Positions 7,383-15,329 of a DNA stretch of 64,000 bases are shown here, piece by piece. Source of the DNA: Candidatus Latescibacterota bacterium (lineage in GTDB: Bacteria > Latescibacterota > UBA2968); NCBI GenBank assembly GCA_022824945.1, contig JAJDYX010000022.1, positions 112,419 to 176,418 on the forward strand, written 5' to 3'. Under the pieces are notes generated by a model. The model had not been told where the DNA came from. It worked only from the letters and a program-made list of their open reading frames with translations, and ran no database searches. Position 1 is the first letter of the stretch, and each line of letters opens with the position of its first letter. Made by a program: the position numbers and the translations under genes.

Positions 7383-9617
7383 ATGAAACACATCTCCCGA
7401 TCCACAACACAATGGGCAAAGATCCTTCTTCTTCTATCTTTCGCTATGCCCGCCCTTGCACAGAATCACGCCTTTATTCAGGGCCAAGTAATCGACGAAA
7501 CAGATCGCCCAGTAGCCTATGTCAACGTACAAATCACGGGCACGCTCGACGGCGCAATCACCGATCGCGACGGCCGCTTTGCCTTCTCCACGCAGCACAT
7601 GGGCAAATGCAAACTGTACGCCTCCTTCATCGGTTTTGAACCCGCTCAACAGACCCTGTATCTAACGCCCGGCGACACCACAACCGTTCGCCTCATCCTG
7701 CGCCTCGCCCTCATCCAACTCGACGAAACCATCGTCACAGGAAGCACCTATACCACTGGGGAAGACGAAACCGTAACCCTCTCTCCCCTGGACGTCGTGA
7801 CAACACCTGGCACTTCTGCCGATATATTCCGCGCATTCAAAACCTTCCCCGGCGTCGCAACTGTCGATGACGGCGCTGGCCTATTTGTGCGCGGAGGCGA
7901 CGTAAGCGAAACCGTCATATTGCTCGGACAAGCCACAGTCGCACATCCCTACAAATACGAATCGCCCACCGGCGGCGTCTTCGGCACCATCTCTCCCTTT
8001 ATGGTACAGGGCACGGTCTTTTCAACAGGCGGATTTCCCGCGCGCTATGGCAACGCGCTTTCCTCCGTACTATCCATGGAAACCCAGAACATGCCCATGC
8101 AGAAAAGCTACACGCTCAACCTGGGCCTCGCCGCTGGCTCTCTCGGCCTCGACCTGCCCCTTATATCCGACAAATTGGGCGTGCGCGTCACCGGCAACCT
8201 CAGCTTTACCGATCTCTTATTTCGCGTCAACCGCCACAGCAGCGCATTCACCACCACGCCGCGCGGACACGATGGCAACCTCAATCTGATCTACCAGTAC
8301 TCGCCGACCGGACGCCTCAAATTCTTCAGCTTCAACGCGAGTGACCGACTGGGCGTGCGCGTCACAGAACCATCCTTTGACGACATTTACAAAGGCAGCA
8401 CCAACAGCGCGTTACACAACCTCGAGTGGACAGACATATTTGCCAATTGGATCATGCAGACCAGTGCCTCGCTCAACCACCACACAGCGCGAAAACAATT
8501 GGGCAATCTGGACTTCTCGCCCCGCGACCTGACCCTCAAACTCCGCACAGACATAGAACGCGCCCTCACTACATCCGCATTCTTGCGTCTCGGCGGCGAA
8601 ATCGAGCACACGGACAACCGACTCGTAGGCAGCATTCCTCAAGGCGATATATTCGATCCCCAGGCAGAGATCTTTGAACTCGATACATCCTATGGTGCCC
8701 GGCGTGCGGGTGCCTACTTTGAAATCGACTTTGAACCTGCCCACCGCATCGTCGTCAATCTCGGCACACGCGCCGACCATCACAACCTGGGCGACCAGTT
8801 TGCCATAGACCCGCGCATATCCGCGCGCTACCAGATCACCAAACACACAGATGCACGCCTCGCCTGGGGCATCTACCACCAATTTCCCAACCCATCCAAA
8901 TACAACGCCACCAGCGGCAATCCCAGGCTAAGACCTCAACGCGCACAACACAGAATCATAGGCCTGCACCACGAACGCGGCCAATTCATGATACGTCTGG
9001 AAGCATACCACAAACCCTATTACAACCTCGTACTGGACCATCCCGACCTGAACCTCTCCAATGACGGCAAAGGCCATGCCTCTGGCTTAGACCTCTTTCT
9101 CAAACGCGGCGATTTTCTCAGCACGCGCTTCAGCGGGTGGATGGCCTACAGCCTGCTGAGATCGCGCCGCTTACAGGTGCGTCACATTGGATCAGAGATA
9201 CAATACGAAGAAGCACCATCGCCTTATGACATCACGCACAACCTGACACTCGTCGCAAAAATGCGGCTCATAGACGACCTCAGCGGCGGCCTGACCGTGA
9301 AATATGCCACGGGTCGCCCCATCACCCCAATCGTAGGCGCAATTCCCGTAGCAGACCAGAACTACTACCTGCCCATTGAAGGGCGCGTAGGCTCAGAACG
9401 GCTGCCATCCTTTCGGCAAGTAGATGGGCAACTGAGCTATTTGCTGCCCTTTGGCGCAAATCACCAGGTCATCTTCTATTTGGCGATCAACAACCTGCTC
9501 AATCGCGCCAATGTGCTTGACTACGATTACTCTATAGACTATAGCCAGCGCCAGCCCCGCACCACCACCTTTAGCAGATCCATTTACTTCGGAGCCACCG
9601 TTACCTTAAACCCGTAA
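7383..9617 (+). CDS. TonB-dependent outer-membrane receptor with carboxypeptidase-regulatory-like N-domain
   Basis: The 744-residue protein has a signal peptide (about 1-26, ending ALAQ). It is followed by a carboxypeptidase-regulatory-like beta-sandwich (about 30-115; IQGQVIDETDRPVAYVNVQI), a TonB plug (about 125-235; TPGTSADIFRAFKTFPGVATVDDGAGLFVRG split across the motif) and a long beta-barrel to the C-terminus. It sits in the outer membrane and imports a substrate with TonB energy. No SusD partner is adjacent; instead a TPR lipoprotein follows 16 bases later. At 744 residues it is shorter than typical SusC proteins. The substrate is unknown. Confidence 0.87.
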   Translation: MKHISRSTTQWAKILLLLSFAMPALAQNHAFIQGQVIDETDRPVAYVNVQITGTLDGAITDRDGRFAFSTQHMGKCKLYASFIGFEPAQQTLYLTPGDTTTVRLILRLALIQLDETIVTGSTYTTGEDETVTLSPLDVVTTPGTSADIFRAFKTFPGVATVDDGAGLFVRGGDVSETVILLGQATVAHPYKYESPTGGVFGTISPFMVQGTVFSTGGFPARYGNALSSVLSMETQNMPMQKSYTLNLGLAAGSLGLDLPLISDKLGVRVTGNLSFTDLLFRVNRHSSAFTTTPRGHDGNLNLIYQYSPTGRLKFFSFNASDRLGVRVTEPSFDDIYKGSTNSALHNLEWTDIFANWIMQTSASLNHHTARKQLGNLDFSPRDLTLKLRTDIERALTTSAFLRLGGEIEHTDNRLVGSIPQGDIFDPQAEIFELDTSYGARRAGAYFEIDFEPAHRIVVNLGTRADHHNLGDQFAIDPRISARYQITKHTDARLAWGIYHQFPNPSKYNATSGNPRLRPQRAQHRIIGLHHERGQFMIRLEAYHKPYYNLVLDHPDLNLSNDGKGHASGLDLFLKRGDFLSTRFSGWMAYSLLRSRRLQVRHIGSEIQYEEAPSPYDITHNLTLVAKMRLIDDLSGGLTVKYATGRPITPIVGAIPVADQNYYLPIEGRVGSERLPSFRQVDGQLSYLLPFGANHQVIFYLAINNLLNRANVLDYDYSIDYSQRQPRTTTFSRSIYFGATVTLNP

Positions 9618-9633
9618 ACTCAGGAGAACAGCC

Positions 9634-10488
9634 ATGCAATACATTTTACTCGCACTCATTGCCTTCCTCATCATCTTCACCAAACTCGGATGTGCGGCTG
9701 CGCGGCAATCAGCCTATGAGCAAAATTCCGGTCCGCCGACTGTCAAATCGGACGAACCCGCACAACCCGCCGCCGATCTCCTTACCAACGGCAAAAATAT
9801 CCTGCAACAGGGTATAAACGAGAACAATCTCGACGCCATGTACGCCGCCCGGGCGACATTTGAACGCGCCCTTGCCGATAAAAGCCTCTCGGCCTGGAGC
9901 CATTACTACATCGCCCTCACCGACTACCGCATCGCCAACTATCTCCTGGCTCAAGGCAAAAAGGACAAAAACCGGGCCTCTGACCACCTCAAAAAAGCGG
10001 CTGAACATTTGGAAGATGTCACCCGACAAGACATCACTCGCGAAGATGCCAAAACGATCGCTGCCGAAGTCTATGCACTGCTCTCAAGCGTGTACGGACG
10101 GCAAATCAGCCTTAGTGGAATCAAAGGCATGTTCCTCGGACCCAAATCCGGCAACCTCTTAAAAAAAGCCGAGCAACTCGCGCCCGACAACCCGCGCGTG
10201 GTCATGAGCGCGGCCATCGGTGCTTTTAACACACCCAAAATGTGGGGTGGAAGCAAAGAACGGGCGATAGAAGGATTCCAACGCGCAGCAGAACTCTTTG
10301 CTCAAGAAAAACCGACCGATCCCATCCACCCCGTCTGGGGACACAGCGAAGCTTATGCCTGGCTGGGCATCGCGTATATGGACCGCGATGAGGAAAATTC
10401 AGCGCGAGAGGCTTTTGAAAAAGCGCTCGAGATTGATCCAGATAACGGCTGGGTCAAATACGAACTGTTGCCGAAAGTGACGGAATAG
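9634..10488 (+). CDS. TPR-repeat lipoprotein
   Basis: The 284-residue protein starts at ATG 9634 behind CAGGAGA. The N-terminus is a lipoprotein signal with a lipobox-like TKLGC near residue 20. The rest is helical with tetratricopeptide-like repeats: YAARATFERALAD, AWSHYYIALTDYRIANYLLA, AYAWLGIAYMDRDEENSAREAFEKALEIDPD (given in pieces). It likely sits on the periplasmic side of a membrane and scaffolds other proteins, perhaps assisting the TonB receptor encoded just upstream. It is the last gene before a strong terminator. Confidence 0.75.
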   Translation: MQYILLALIAFLIIFTKLGCAAARQSAYEQNSGPPTVKSDEPAQPAADLLTNGKNILQQGINENNLDAMYAARATFERALADKSLSAWSHYYIALTDYRIANYLLAQGKKDKNRASDHLKKAAEHLEDVTRQDITREDAKTIAAEVYALLSSVYGRQISLSGIKGMFLGPKSGNLLKKAEQLAPDNPRVVMSAAIGAFNTPKMWGGSKERAIEGFQRAAELFAQEKPTDPIHPVWGHSEAYAWLGIAYMDRDEENSAREAFEKALEIDPDNGWVKYELLPKVTE

Positions 10489-10509
10489 CGTACATAACGC
10501 ATTATAGAA

Positions 10510-10545
10510 AAGACCGCGAGTCGAAATATCTCGCGGTCTTTTTTA
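10510..10545 (+). terminator. Rho-independent terminator
   Basis: An 11-bp stem AAGACCGCGAG (10510-10520) with CTCGCGGTCTT (10530-10540), then TTTTATT. It ends the 6492-10488 operon. Confidence 0.9.
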
Positions 10546-10558
10546 TTAGAGAAATCGG

Positions 10559-10587
10559 TTGACAGTATCTTCAATCGCCTATTACAT
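10559..10587 (+). promoter_or_regulatory. Sigma-70-type promoter of the oxidoreductase/amidohydrolase pair
   Basis: TTGACA (10559-10564), a 17-base spacer and TTACAT (10582-10587). It lies 14 bases after the preceding terminator, with a leader of about 45 bases to the ATG at 10640. Confidence 0.65.
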
Positions 10588-10639
10588 TTGATCTCTTCCA
10601 AACAAAAATGCTGAAAACTCAACTCATAAAGGAACGCAC

Positions 10640-11728
10640 ATGTCCAACGACAACATCATTCGCGTCGCCATCGGCGGTCAGGGTCGCAGTGGATACAACA
10701 TCCACGCCAAACAATTGAACCAGATGCCCGACAAATTCAAAATTGTAGCCGTAGCCGATCAACTGCCCGAGCGCAGAAGCGATGCTCGCGAACAATTTGG
10801 AGCCGAAGCTTATGAAGACTGGCAAGACATGATTAAAGCAGGAGGATTTGATCTCTTTGTCAATGCCCTGCACCAGCCCCTGCACCCCGTCGCCAGCATT
10901 GCCGCGCTCCAGGAGGGTAGCCATGTCGTGTGCGAAAAACCCACCTGCAAAACCGTGTCACAATTCGACGACATCGTTCAGACAGCCAGAGACAACAACC
11001 GCGTCTTTGCCCCCTTTCAGAACAACCGGTTGCAGCCCTACTTCGACAAAATGCAGGAAATCATCAACTCGGGCGTCCTGGGCAAAATTGTGTACATCCG
11101 ATCCTCCTGGGGCGGTTTTTCGCGGCGCTGGGACTGGCAAACCCGTCAGGAAAACTGGGGCGGTGGCCTGCTCAACACAGGACCCCATCCCGTTGATCAA
11201 GCCCTCTGCCTCTTTGGCTTTGACCGCACCCCCAGCGTCTTTGCCCGAATGGACTGCAACAACCCCTTTGACGGCGATGCCGACGATCATTGCACCGTCA
11301 CATTGTACGACCCCGAACGACAAGCACCCCAAATCGACATCGTCGTGAGCAACTACCTGCACTATCCGCAAAACGACACCTACACCATTAATGGCACCTA
11401 TGGCGGTCTCGCAGGGGGATCATCAGCACTCAAATGGCGTTATTTTGACCCCGAAAAAGCACCCAAACACGACATGTGGACCTGGTCGGTAAACCGACAG
11501 TACACCCGCGAAGAACTCGACTGGACCGAAGAAACGTGGACACTCGAAGAAGAAAAGAAAAACAACACCCCCTCCGTCTCACTCGAAAGCGGCCCCGAAC
11601 GCTTCTACAACAACATCTACGACGTCCTCAAAAACAACGGCGAACTCCTCATCACACCCGCGCAGGTACGCAAACAAATCGCCGTGATAGAAGAATCCCA
11701 TCGGCAAAATCCACTCCCGAAAAAATAA
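10640..11728 (+). CDS. Gfo/Idh/MocA-family oxidoreductase
   Basis: The 362-residue protein starts at ATG 10640 behind AAAGGAA. The N-terminal Rossmann domain has a glycine-rich VAIGGQGRSGYNIH segment, then VVAVADQLPERR. The family signature CEKPTCKT near residue 100 contains the conserved Lys. The C-terminal alpha/beta domain includes GGGLLNTGPHPVDQAL, with a His at the usual catalytic position. These NAD(P)-dependent enzymes oxidise or epimerise sugars and inositols. It is followed 20 bases later by an amidohydrolase of the lactonase type, which suggests a sugar to lactone to acid route. Confidence 0.85.
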   Translation: MSNDNIIRVAIGGQGRSGYNIHAKQLNQMPDKFKIVAVADQLPERRSDAREQFGAEAYEDWQDMIKAGGFDLFVNALHQPLHPVASIAALQEGSHVVCEKPTCKTVSQFDDIVQTARDNNRVFAPFQNNRLQPYFDKMQEIINSGVLGKIVYIRSSWGGFSRRWDWQTRQENWGGGLLNTGPHPVDQALCLFGFDRTPSVFARMDCNNPFDGDADDHCTVTLYDPERQAPQIDIVVSNYLHYPQNDTYTINGTYGGLAGGSSALKWRYFDPEKAPKHDMWTWSVNRQYTREELDWTEETWTLEEEKKNNTPSVSLESGPERFYNNIYDVLKNNGELLITPAQVRKQIAVIEESHRQNPLPKK

Positions 11729-11748
11729 AGCACAGCAAAGGACAACCC

Positions 11749-12603
11749 ATGAGCATCCCCATCTTAGACACCCATCAACACCTCATCTACCCGAACAAAT
11801 ACCCCTATTCGTGGACCAATGACCTCGCGCCACTCAAAGGCAATCCCTTCCACATCGAAGATTATCTGACCCTCACAAAAGGCAGCGGCATCACGCGTAC
11901 CATATTCATGGAAGCCTCGCCCGATGACCCCCATTGGAGGGACGAAACGCAATTTGTCTATGAATTATCCGAACAACCCAATGCCATAATCGAAGGCGTC
12001 ATCGCCAACTGCCGTCCCGAATCTCCCTCTGACTTTGAAGCCTACATCGAATCTGTTCAGCACCCCAAACTCGTCGGCTTTCGCCGCATCCTGCACACCA
12101 TGCCCGACGACCTCTCCCAATCGGATCACTTCACGGATAACATCCGCCTGCTCGAAAAATACAACCTCACCTTCGACCTCTGCTACCGCGCCGACCAGCT
12201 ACCCATCGCCCGCAACCTCGCGCAAAAATGTCCAGAGGTCCAATTCATCCTCGACCACTGCGGCGTGCCAGACATCGCAAACAACGAAACAGATCCCTGG
12301 CGTGACCACATCGCGCAAATAGCCACTCTCCCCAATGTCGCATGCAAAATCTCGGGCGTCATCGCCTATTGCGCCGAGGGAAATGCCACCACCGAAGCAG
12401 TTCGCCCTTATGTTGAACACTGCATCGCCAGCTTTGGTTGGAATCGCGTAGTCTGGGGCAGCGACTGGCCCGTATGCAACACGCGGTCCAATATTCAAAC
12501 CTGGGTCCAAGCCTCGCGCGAAATCGTTGCCGATGCCGACGTAGCAGATCAGGAAAAACTCTTTCACAGAAACGCAGAACGCATCTATCTGAAAAAATCA
12601 TGA
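11749..12603 (+). CDS. Amidohydrolase-2 family lactonase-like hydrolase
   Basis: The 284-residue protein starts at ATG 11749 (AAAGGACAACCC upstream); the frame runs open far into the preceding gene but without a site. It is a metal-dependent TIM-barrel amidohydrolase (PF04909 type): DTHQHL near the N-terminus, FILDHCGVPD in the middle and WGSDWP near the end. The family includes L-fucono-1,5-lactonase and 2-pyrone-4,6-dicarboxylate lactonase. Together with the upstream sugar oxidoreductase it may open a sugar lactone. Exact substrate is not determinable. Confidence 0.82.
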   Translation: MSIPILDTHQHLIYPNKYPYSWTNDLAPLKGNPFHIEDYLTLTKGSGITRTIFMEASPDDPHWRDETQFVYELSEQPNAIIEGVIANCRPESPSDFEAYIESVQHPKLVGFRRILHTMPDDLSQSDHFTDNIRLLEKYNLTFDLCYRADQLPIARNLAQKCPEVQFILDHCGVPDIANNETDPWRDHIAQIATLPNVACKISGVIAYCAEGNATTEAVRPYVEHCIASFGWNRVVWGSDWPVCNTRSNIQTWVQASREIVADADVADQEKLFHRNAERIYLKKS

Positions 12604-12605
12604 AC

Positions 12606-12636
12606 AAACGGCCACCTGCAAAACAAGTGGCCGTTT
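12606..12636. terminator. Hairpin between convergent genes
   Basis: A 10-bp stem AAACGGCCAC (12606-12615) with GTGGCCGTTT (12627-12636). Only three or four T follow on each strand, so it is a modest bidirectional terminator between the amidohydrolase and the minus-strand small membrane genes. Confidence 0.6.
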
Positions 12637-12662
12637 AATCGCGAAACGTCTCAATTCTGTCT

Positions 12663-12905
12663 CTAATTCTCCTCACCCTCGTCTGTGCGATCTACCTCAA
12701 CCTTCTGAACAGCGGATATTCCGTCCTTTTTACCCAGCTTATAGGCGTGTTGTGTTGCGTGTTGTAATGCAAATATCCCTATCGCGCACATTATGCCTAC
12801 AACAATAGAAAATGGCAGATCAAACCCGAAAATAAATCGAACTGCAGCTATACCCACCAGACCAGACGCGACATGACCGAATCCCACCCAGAAAGACTTA
12901 TTCAT
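12663..12905 (-). CDS. Small two-helix membrane protein (80 aa), paralogue 2
   Basis: Residues 5-25 and 30-50 are hydrophobic. They are followed by an amphipathic tail with HAYKLGKKDGISAVQKVEVDRTDE, which is nearly identical to the tail of its upstream neighbour. The start overlaps the upstream stop (ATGA). The protein is a tandem duplicate of the 81-aa protein at 12902-13147. The family is not recognised and no function can be given. Confidence 0.65.
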   Translation of the reverse strand: MNKSFWVGFGHVASGLVGIAAVRFIFGFDLPFSIVVGIMCAIGIFALQHATQHAYKLGKKDGISAVQKVEVDRTDEGEEN

Positions 12906-13147
12906 AATTCCTCCGATTTCTCGTCTGTGCGATCTTGCTCAACCTGCTGAGCAGCGGACATCCCGTCCTTTTTACCCAGCTTATAGGCGTGATGTGATGC
13001 GAGTATCACCATCGCAGCCATAACCCCTGCCACAACACCAGCCACAACACCAGCCGATATATCCATTCTCAAAATAAATCCAACTACGGCTATAGCCACC
13101 AGACCAGATGCGATATATCTGATTCCCACTCCGGTAGGCTTATTCAT
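12902..13147 (-). CDS. Small two-helix membrane protein (81 aa), paralogue 1
   Basis: It begins MNKPTGVGIRYIASGLVAIAV, has two hydrophobic helices (about 8-25 and 31-51) and a charged tail HAYKLGKKDGMSAAQQ. The downstream neighbour starts MNKSFWVGFGHVASGLVGIAA and shares the tail, so the pair is a recent tandem duplication that kept both copies open. It lies just after the SDR gene on the same strand, 12 bases away, with AGGAGGAATT before the ATG. Confidence 0.65.
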   Translation of the reverse strand: MNKPTGVGIRYIASGLVAIAVVGFILRMDISAGVVAGVVAGVMAAMVILASHHAYKLGKKDGMSAAQQVEQDRTDEKSEEL

Positions 13148-13159
13148 AATTCCTCCTAT

Positions 13160-13957
13160 TTAACCCACACGCGCACTCAATCCTCCATCAACCGGGAGTA
13201 AAATACCCGTAATATACTTCGCTTCATCCGACGCAAGAAATACCGCGGCTGCTGCCACATCCCACGCCGACCCCATCTTTTGTTCGAGAGGTACCTGTGC
13301 AGCGCGCTCTTGGCGAAGCGCATCCCGGTTGACACCCTGATCTTGAACTCGGGATTCAATCGCCATCGGCGTATCCATCAGACCAGGCAAAATCGCATTT
13401 ACGCGCACGCCATAAGGCGCGTTTTCAAGCGCGAGATTCTGTGTAAGCGCATTGATCCCGGCCTTGGCAATCTTGTACGCAAGCGTCCTGGGACGAAAGC
13501 ACACAGCCGCCGTTGAAGAAATATTGACGACAACGCCACTTCTCTGCGCGCGCATAACGGGAAGCACAAATTTACAGGTCAGGAACAGCCCCTTGAGATT
13601 GATATCCATAAGTCGCTGCCAGTCTTCGCTACTCAGATCAACAGAACCACCATCGCCCCTCAGTGTACCGACATTATTGTGCAAAACATCGATACGCCCG
13701 TAGCGCTGGACGCAAGTCTCGGCAATAGCCCGACAATCACCTTCAATTGTAATATCCGCGCCGAGCACCGACGCACTTCCCTTCTCCTGTGCAATCATCC
13801 GTGCAGTCTCTTCAGCAGACGCGACGTCTTTATCCACCAGAAGCACCTGCGCACCCGCTCTGGCAAAGCGAATAGCCGTCGCCCGCCCATTCCCAATGGT
13901 CTCGCCCGCCGACTGCCCCGCCCCAACGACAATCGCTATTTTATCTTTAAGCTGCAT
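13160..13957 (-). CDS. Short-chain dehydrogenase/reductase (SDR)
   Basis: The 265-residue classical SDR shows an N-terminal cofactor loop (VVGAGQSAGETIGNGRATA, a longer spacing than the usual TGxxxGIG), DITIEGD, NNVG, the catalytic Ser in ISSTAA, YKIAK (the YxxxK pair) and a late PG.MDTPM segment, ending in the LPVDGGLS typical of the family. It oxidises or reduces an alcohol/ketone with NAD(P). It starts 6 bases downstream of the beta-helix gene on the same strand, so they probably form one unit. The substrate is unknown. Confidence 0.88.
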   Translation of the reverse strand: MQLKDKIAIVVGAGQSAGETIGNGRATAIRFARAGAQVLLVDKDVASAEETARMIAQEKGSASVLGADITIEGDCRAIAETCVQRYGRIDVLHNNVGTLRGDGGSVDLSSEDWQRLMDINLKGLFLTCKFVLPVMRAQRSGVVVNISSTAAVCFRPRTLAYKIAKAGINALTQNLALENAPYGVRVNAILPGLMDTPMAIESRVQDQGVNRDALRQERAAQVPLEQKMGSAWDVAAAAVFLASDEAKYITGILLPVDGGLSARVG

Positions 13958-13963
13958 ATACTC

Positions 13964-15190
13964 CTATCCTGCCGCGCACGCCTGCACAACATCCGACTTC
14001 ATATTGACAAACGTATTCCCCTCAATCACCGTTCCGCGCGCTTCGCGCTCGATCGCAATCCCCACCTTCTGCTTTTCTCCCCCCGAATCCTCAATCCGAT
14101 TATCTCGAATCTCCACATCATACGTCGTGCCGCGAATCTCAATTCCATATCCATTCTCGGCAAAACCATTATCGCGGATCACACACGAATAAATCTCATT
14201 TCTGTGCGCCCCTCGAAACTCGGATAACGGTGTCCGAAACAAAATGCCCACCTTGTGATTGCCCGCAATCTCGCAATTGACAATGCGGTTATCCGTATCC
14301 CTGTGCCCAATTGAAATACCAAAATCCCGATTGTCCAAACACGCGCAATTCTTCGCCACACCATCCGATACACCCCAGCAAAAGAAAATACCCTGACTAT
14401 TGCCCGTTGACCGGCAATTGAGAAACCGCGGTCGCTGCGAACCACTCCCCGGATGAAATCCCAAATTGGCATTATTCTCTGACACGCAATTTTCAAAAAC
14501 AAAATCATCGCAAACCTGAAAACTGAACCCATCGCCATTATAATTGCGCGCCGTCACATTCCGAAACATATAGCGGTGGCAACGCTGCAAAAACACCGCA
14601 CCTGAATAATTTCCATTAATCTCTTCATTCTCCTCTTTGTTGCCATCCAGAACTATATTCTCAACAGTCACATCACAAACCCCTTCTTCCGCCGTCAAAA
14701 TGGGAAAAATCGTCGCCAGTGTCGCCCGTTCATCCAGCCACATATTCTTGTACACGCGCTTACTAAGCGAAATCACCCGCCCATCAATCGCCGTCACTGT
14801 ATCTTTCACCACCGTCATCCCGGACTTGCCATAAGACCGCAACATCACCCCGCATCCCACACCAAAACCACGCGCATCCTCCACCTCGACCCGCGCCTCA
14901 TACCAATCGGAATCCCGGACCAAAAGGGTAACAACCCCCTCGGCCTTCTTCAGCACCGTCGCACTACCCGATCCGCGCACAGTTAAATTTGGATGCAGAT
15001 AAAGCGCGTTACGCATCGTATATATCCCCGGCAAAATCTGCAAAATACCACCACCCAGGCGATGCAAATAATCCGCACCAGCTTGCAAAACCCGATCATC
15101 ACTCCCCTGCAAATCCCCCTCATCCTGCCCCACCGTCAACACCATCTCCCGCCGCTCTGTCATCGGTCGATTAGCAGAAAAATCCGACAT
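13964..15190 (-). CDS. Parallel right-handed beta-helix protein
   Basis: The 408-residue protein starts at ATG 15190 behind AAGGAGC; the frame is open further upstream without a site. Residues 60-380 show pectate-lyase-like beta-helix coils with recurrent N-V-T/V-E-N ladders: CDVTVENIVLDGNKEE, YMFRNVTARNYNGDGFSF, FVFENCVSENNANLGFH, NRIVNCEIAGNHKVGI. The fold is used by pectate lyases, NosD-type proteins and C5-epimerases. No signal peptide is seen with this start. It precedes an SDR gene. It may act on a polyuronide or sugar polymer, but no catalytic residues are assigned. Confidence 0.75.
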   Translation of the reverse strand: MSDFSANRPMTERREMVLTVGQDEGDLQGSDDRVLQAGADYLHRLGGGILQILPGIYTMRNALYLHPNLTVRGSGSATVLKKAEGVVTLLVRDSDWYEARVEVEDARGFGVGCGVMLRSYGKSGMTVVKDTVTAIDGRVISLSKRVYKNMWLDERATLATIFPILTAEEGVCDVTVENIVLDGNKEENEEINGNYSGAVFLQRCHRYMFRNVTARNYNGDGFSFQVCDDFVFENCVSENNANLGFHPGSGSQRPRFLNCRSTGNSQGIFFCWGVSDGVAKNCACLDNRDFGISIGHRDTDNRIVNCEIAGNHKVGILFRTPLSEFRGAHRNEIYSCVIRDNGFAENGYGIEIRGTTYDVEIRDNRIEDSGGEKQKVGIAIEREARGTVIEGNTFVNMKSDVVQACAAG

Positions 15191-15235
15191 GTTGAAGCTC
15201 CTTAAATTCATAAGTTGTCTCGCATGTACAAGCCC

Positions 15236-15303
15236 AAAGATACGAATGGATCGCCACGCATCCAAAGACAAAAAAATACCCGGCGAGAACCGGGTATTTT
15301 ATC
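15236..15303 (-). repeat. Dispersed terminator-plus-leader repeat, copy 1
   Basis: Read on the minus strand: an 11-bp hairpin (15273-15283 with 15290-15300, AAAATACCCGG arms), a run of T, GTCTTTGGAT, then an ATCCATTCGTATCTTTG segment. The hairpin terminates the GH3 operon. Identical hairpins and closely similar flanks recur at 27612-27672 and 31967-32040. Each lies between a minus-strand stop and the next minus-strand gene's leader. Confidence 0.85.
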
Positions 15304-15329
15304 TATAATTGATACTGAGACCGTATGCC

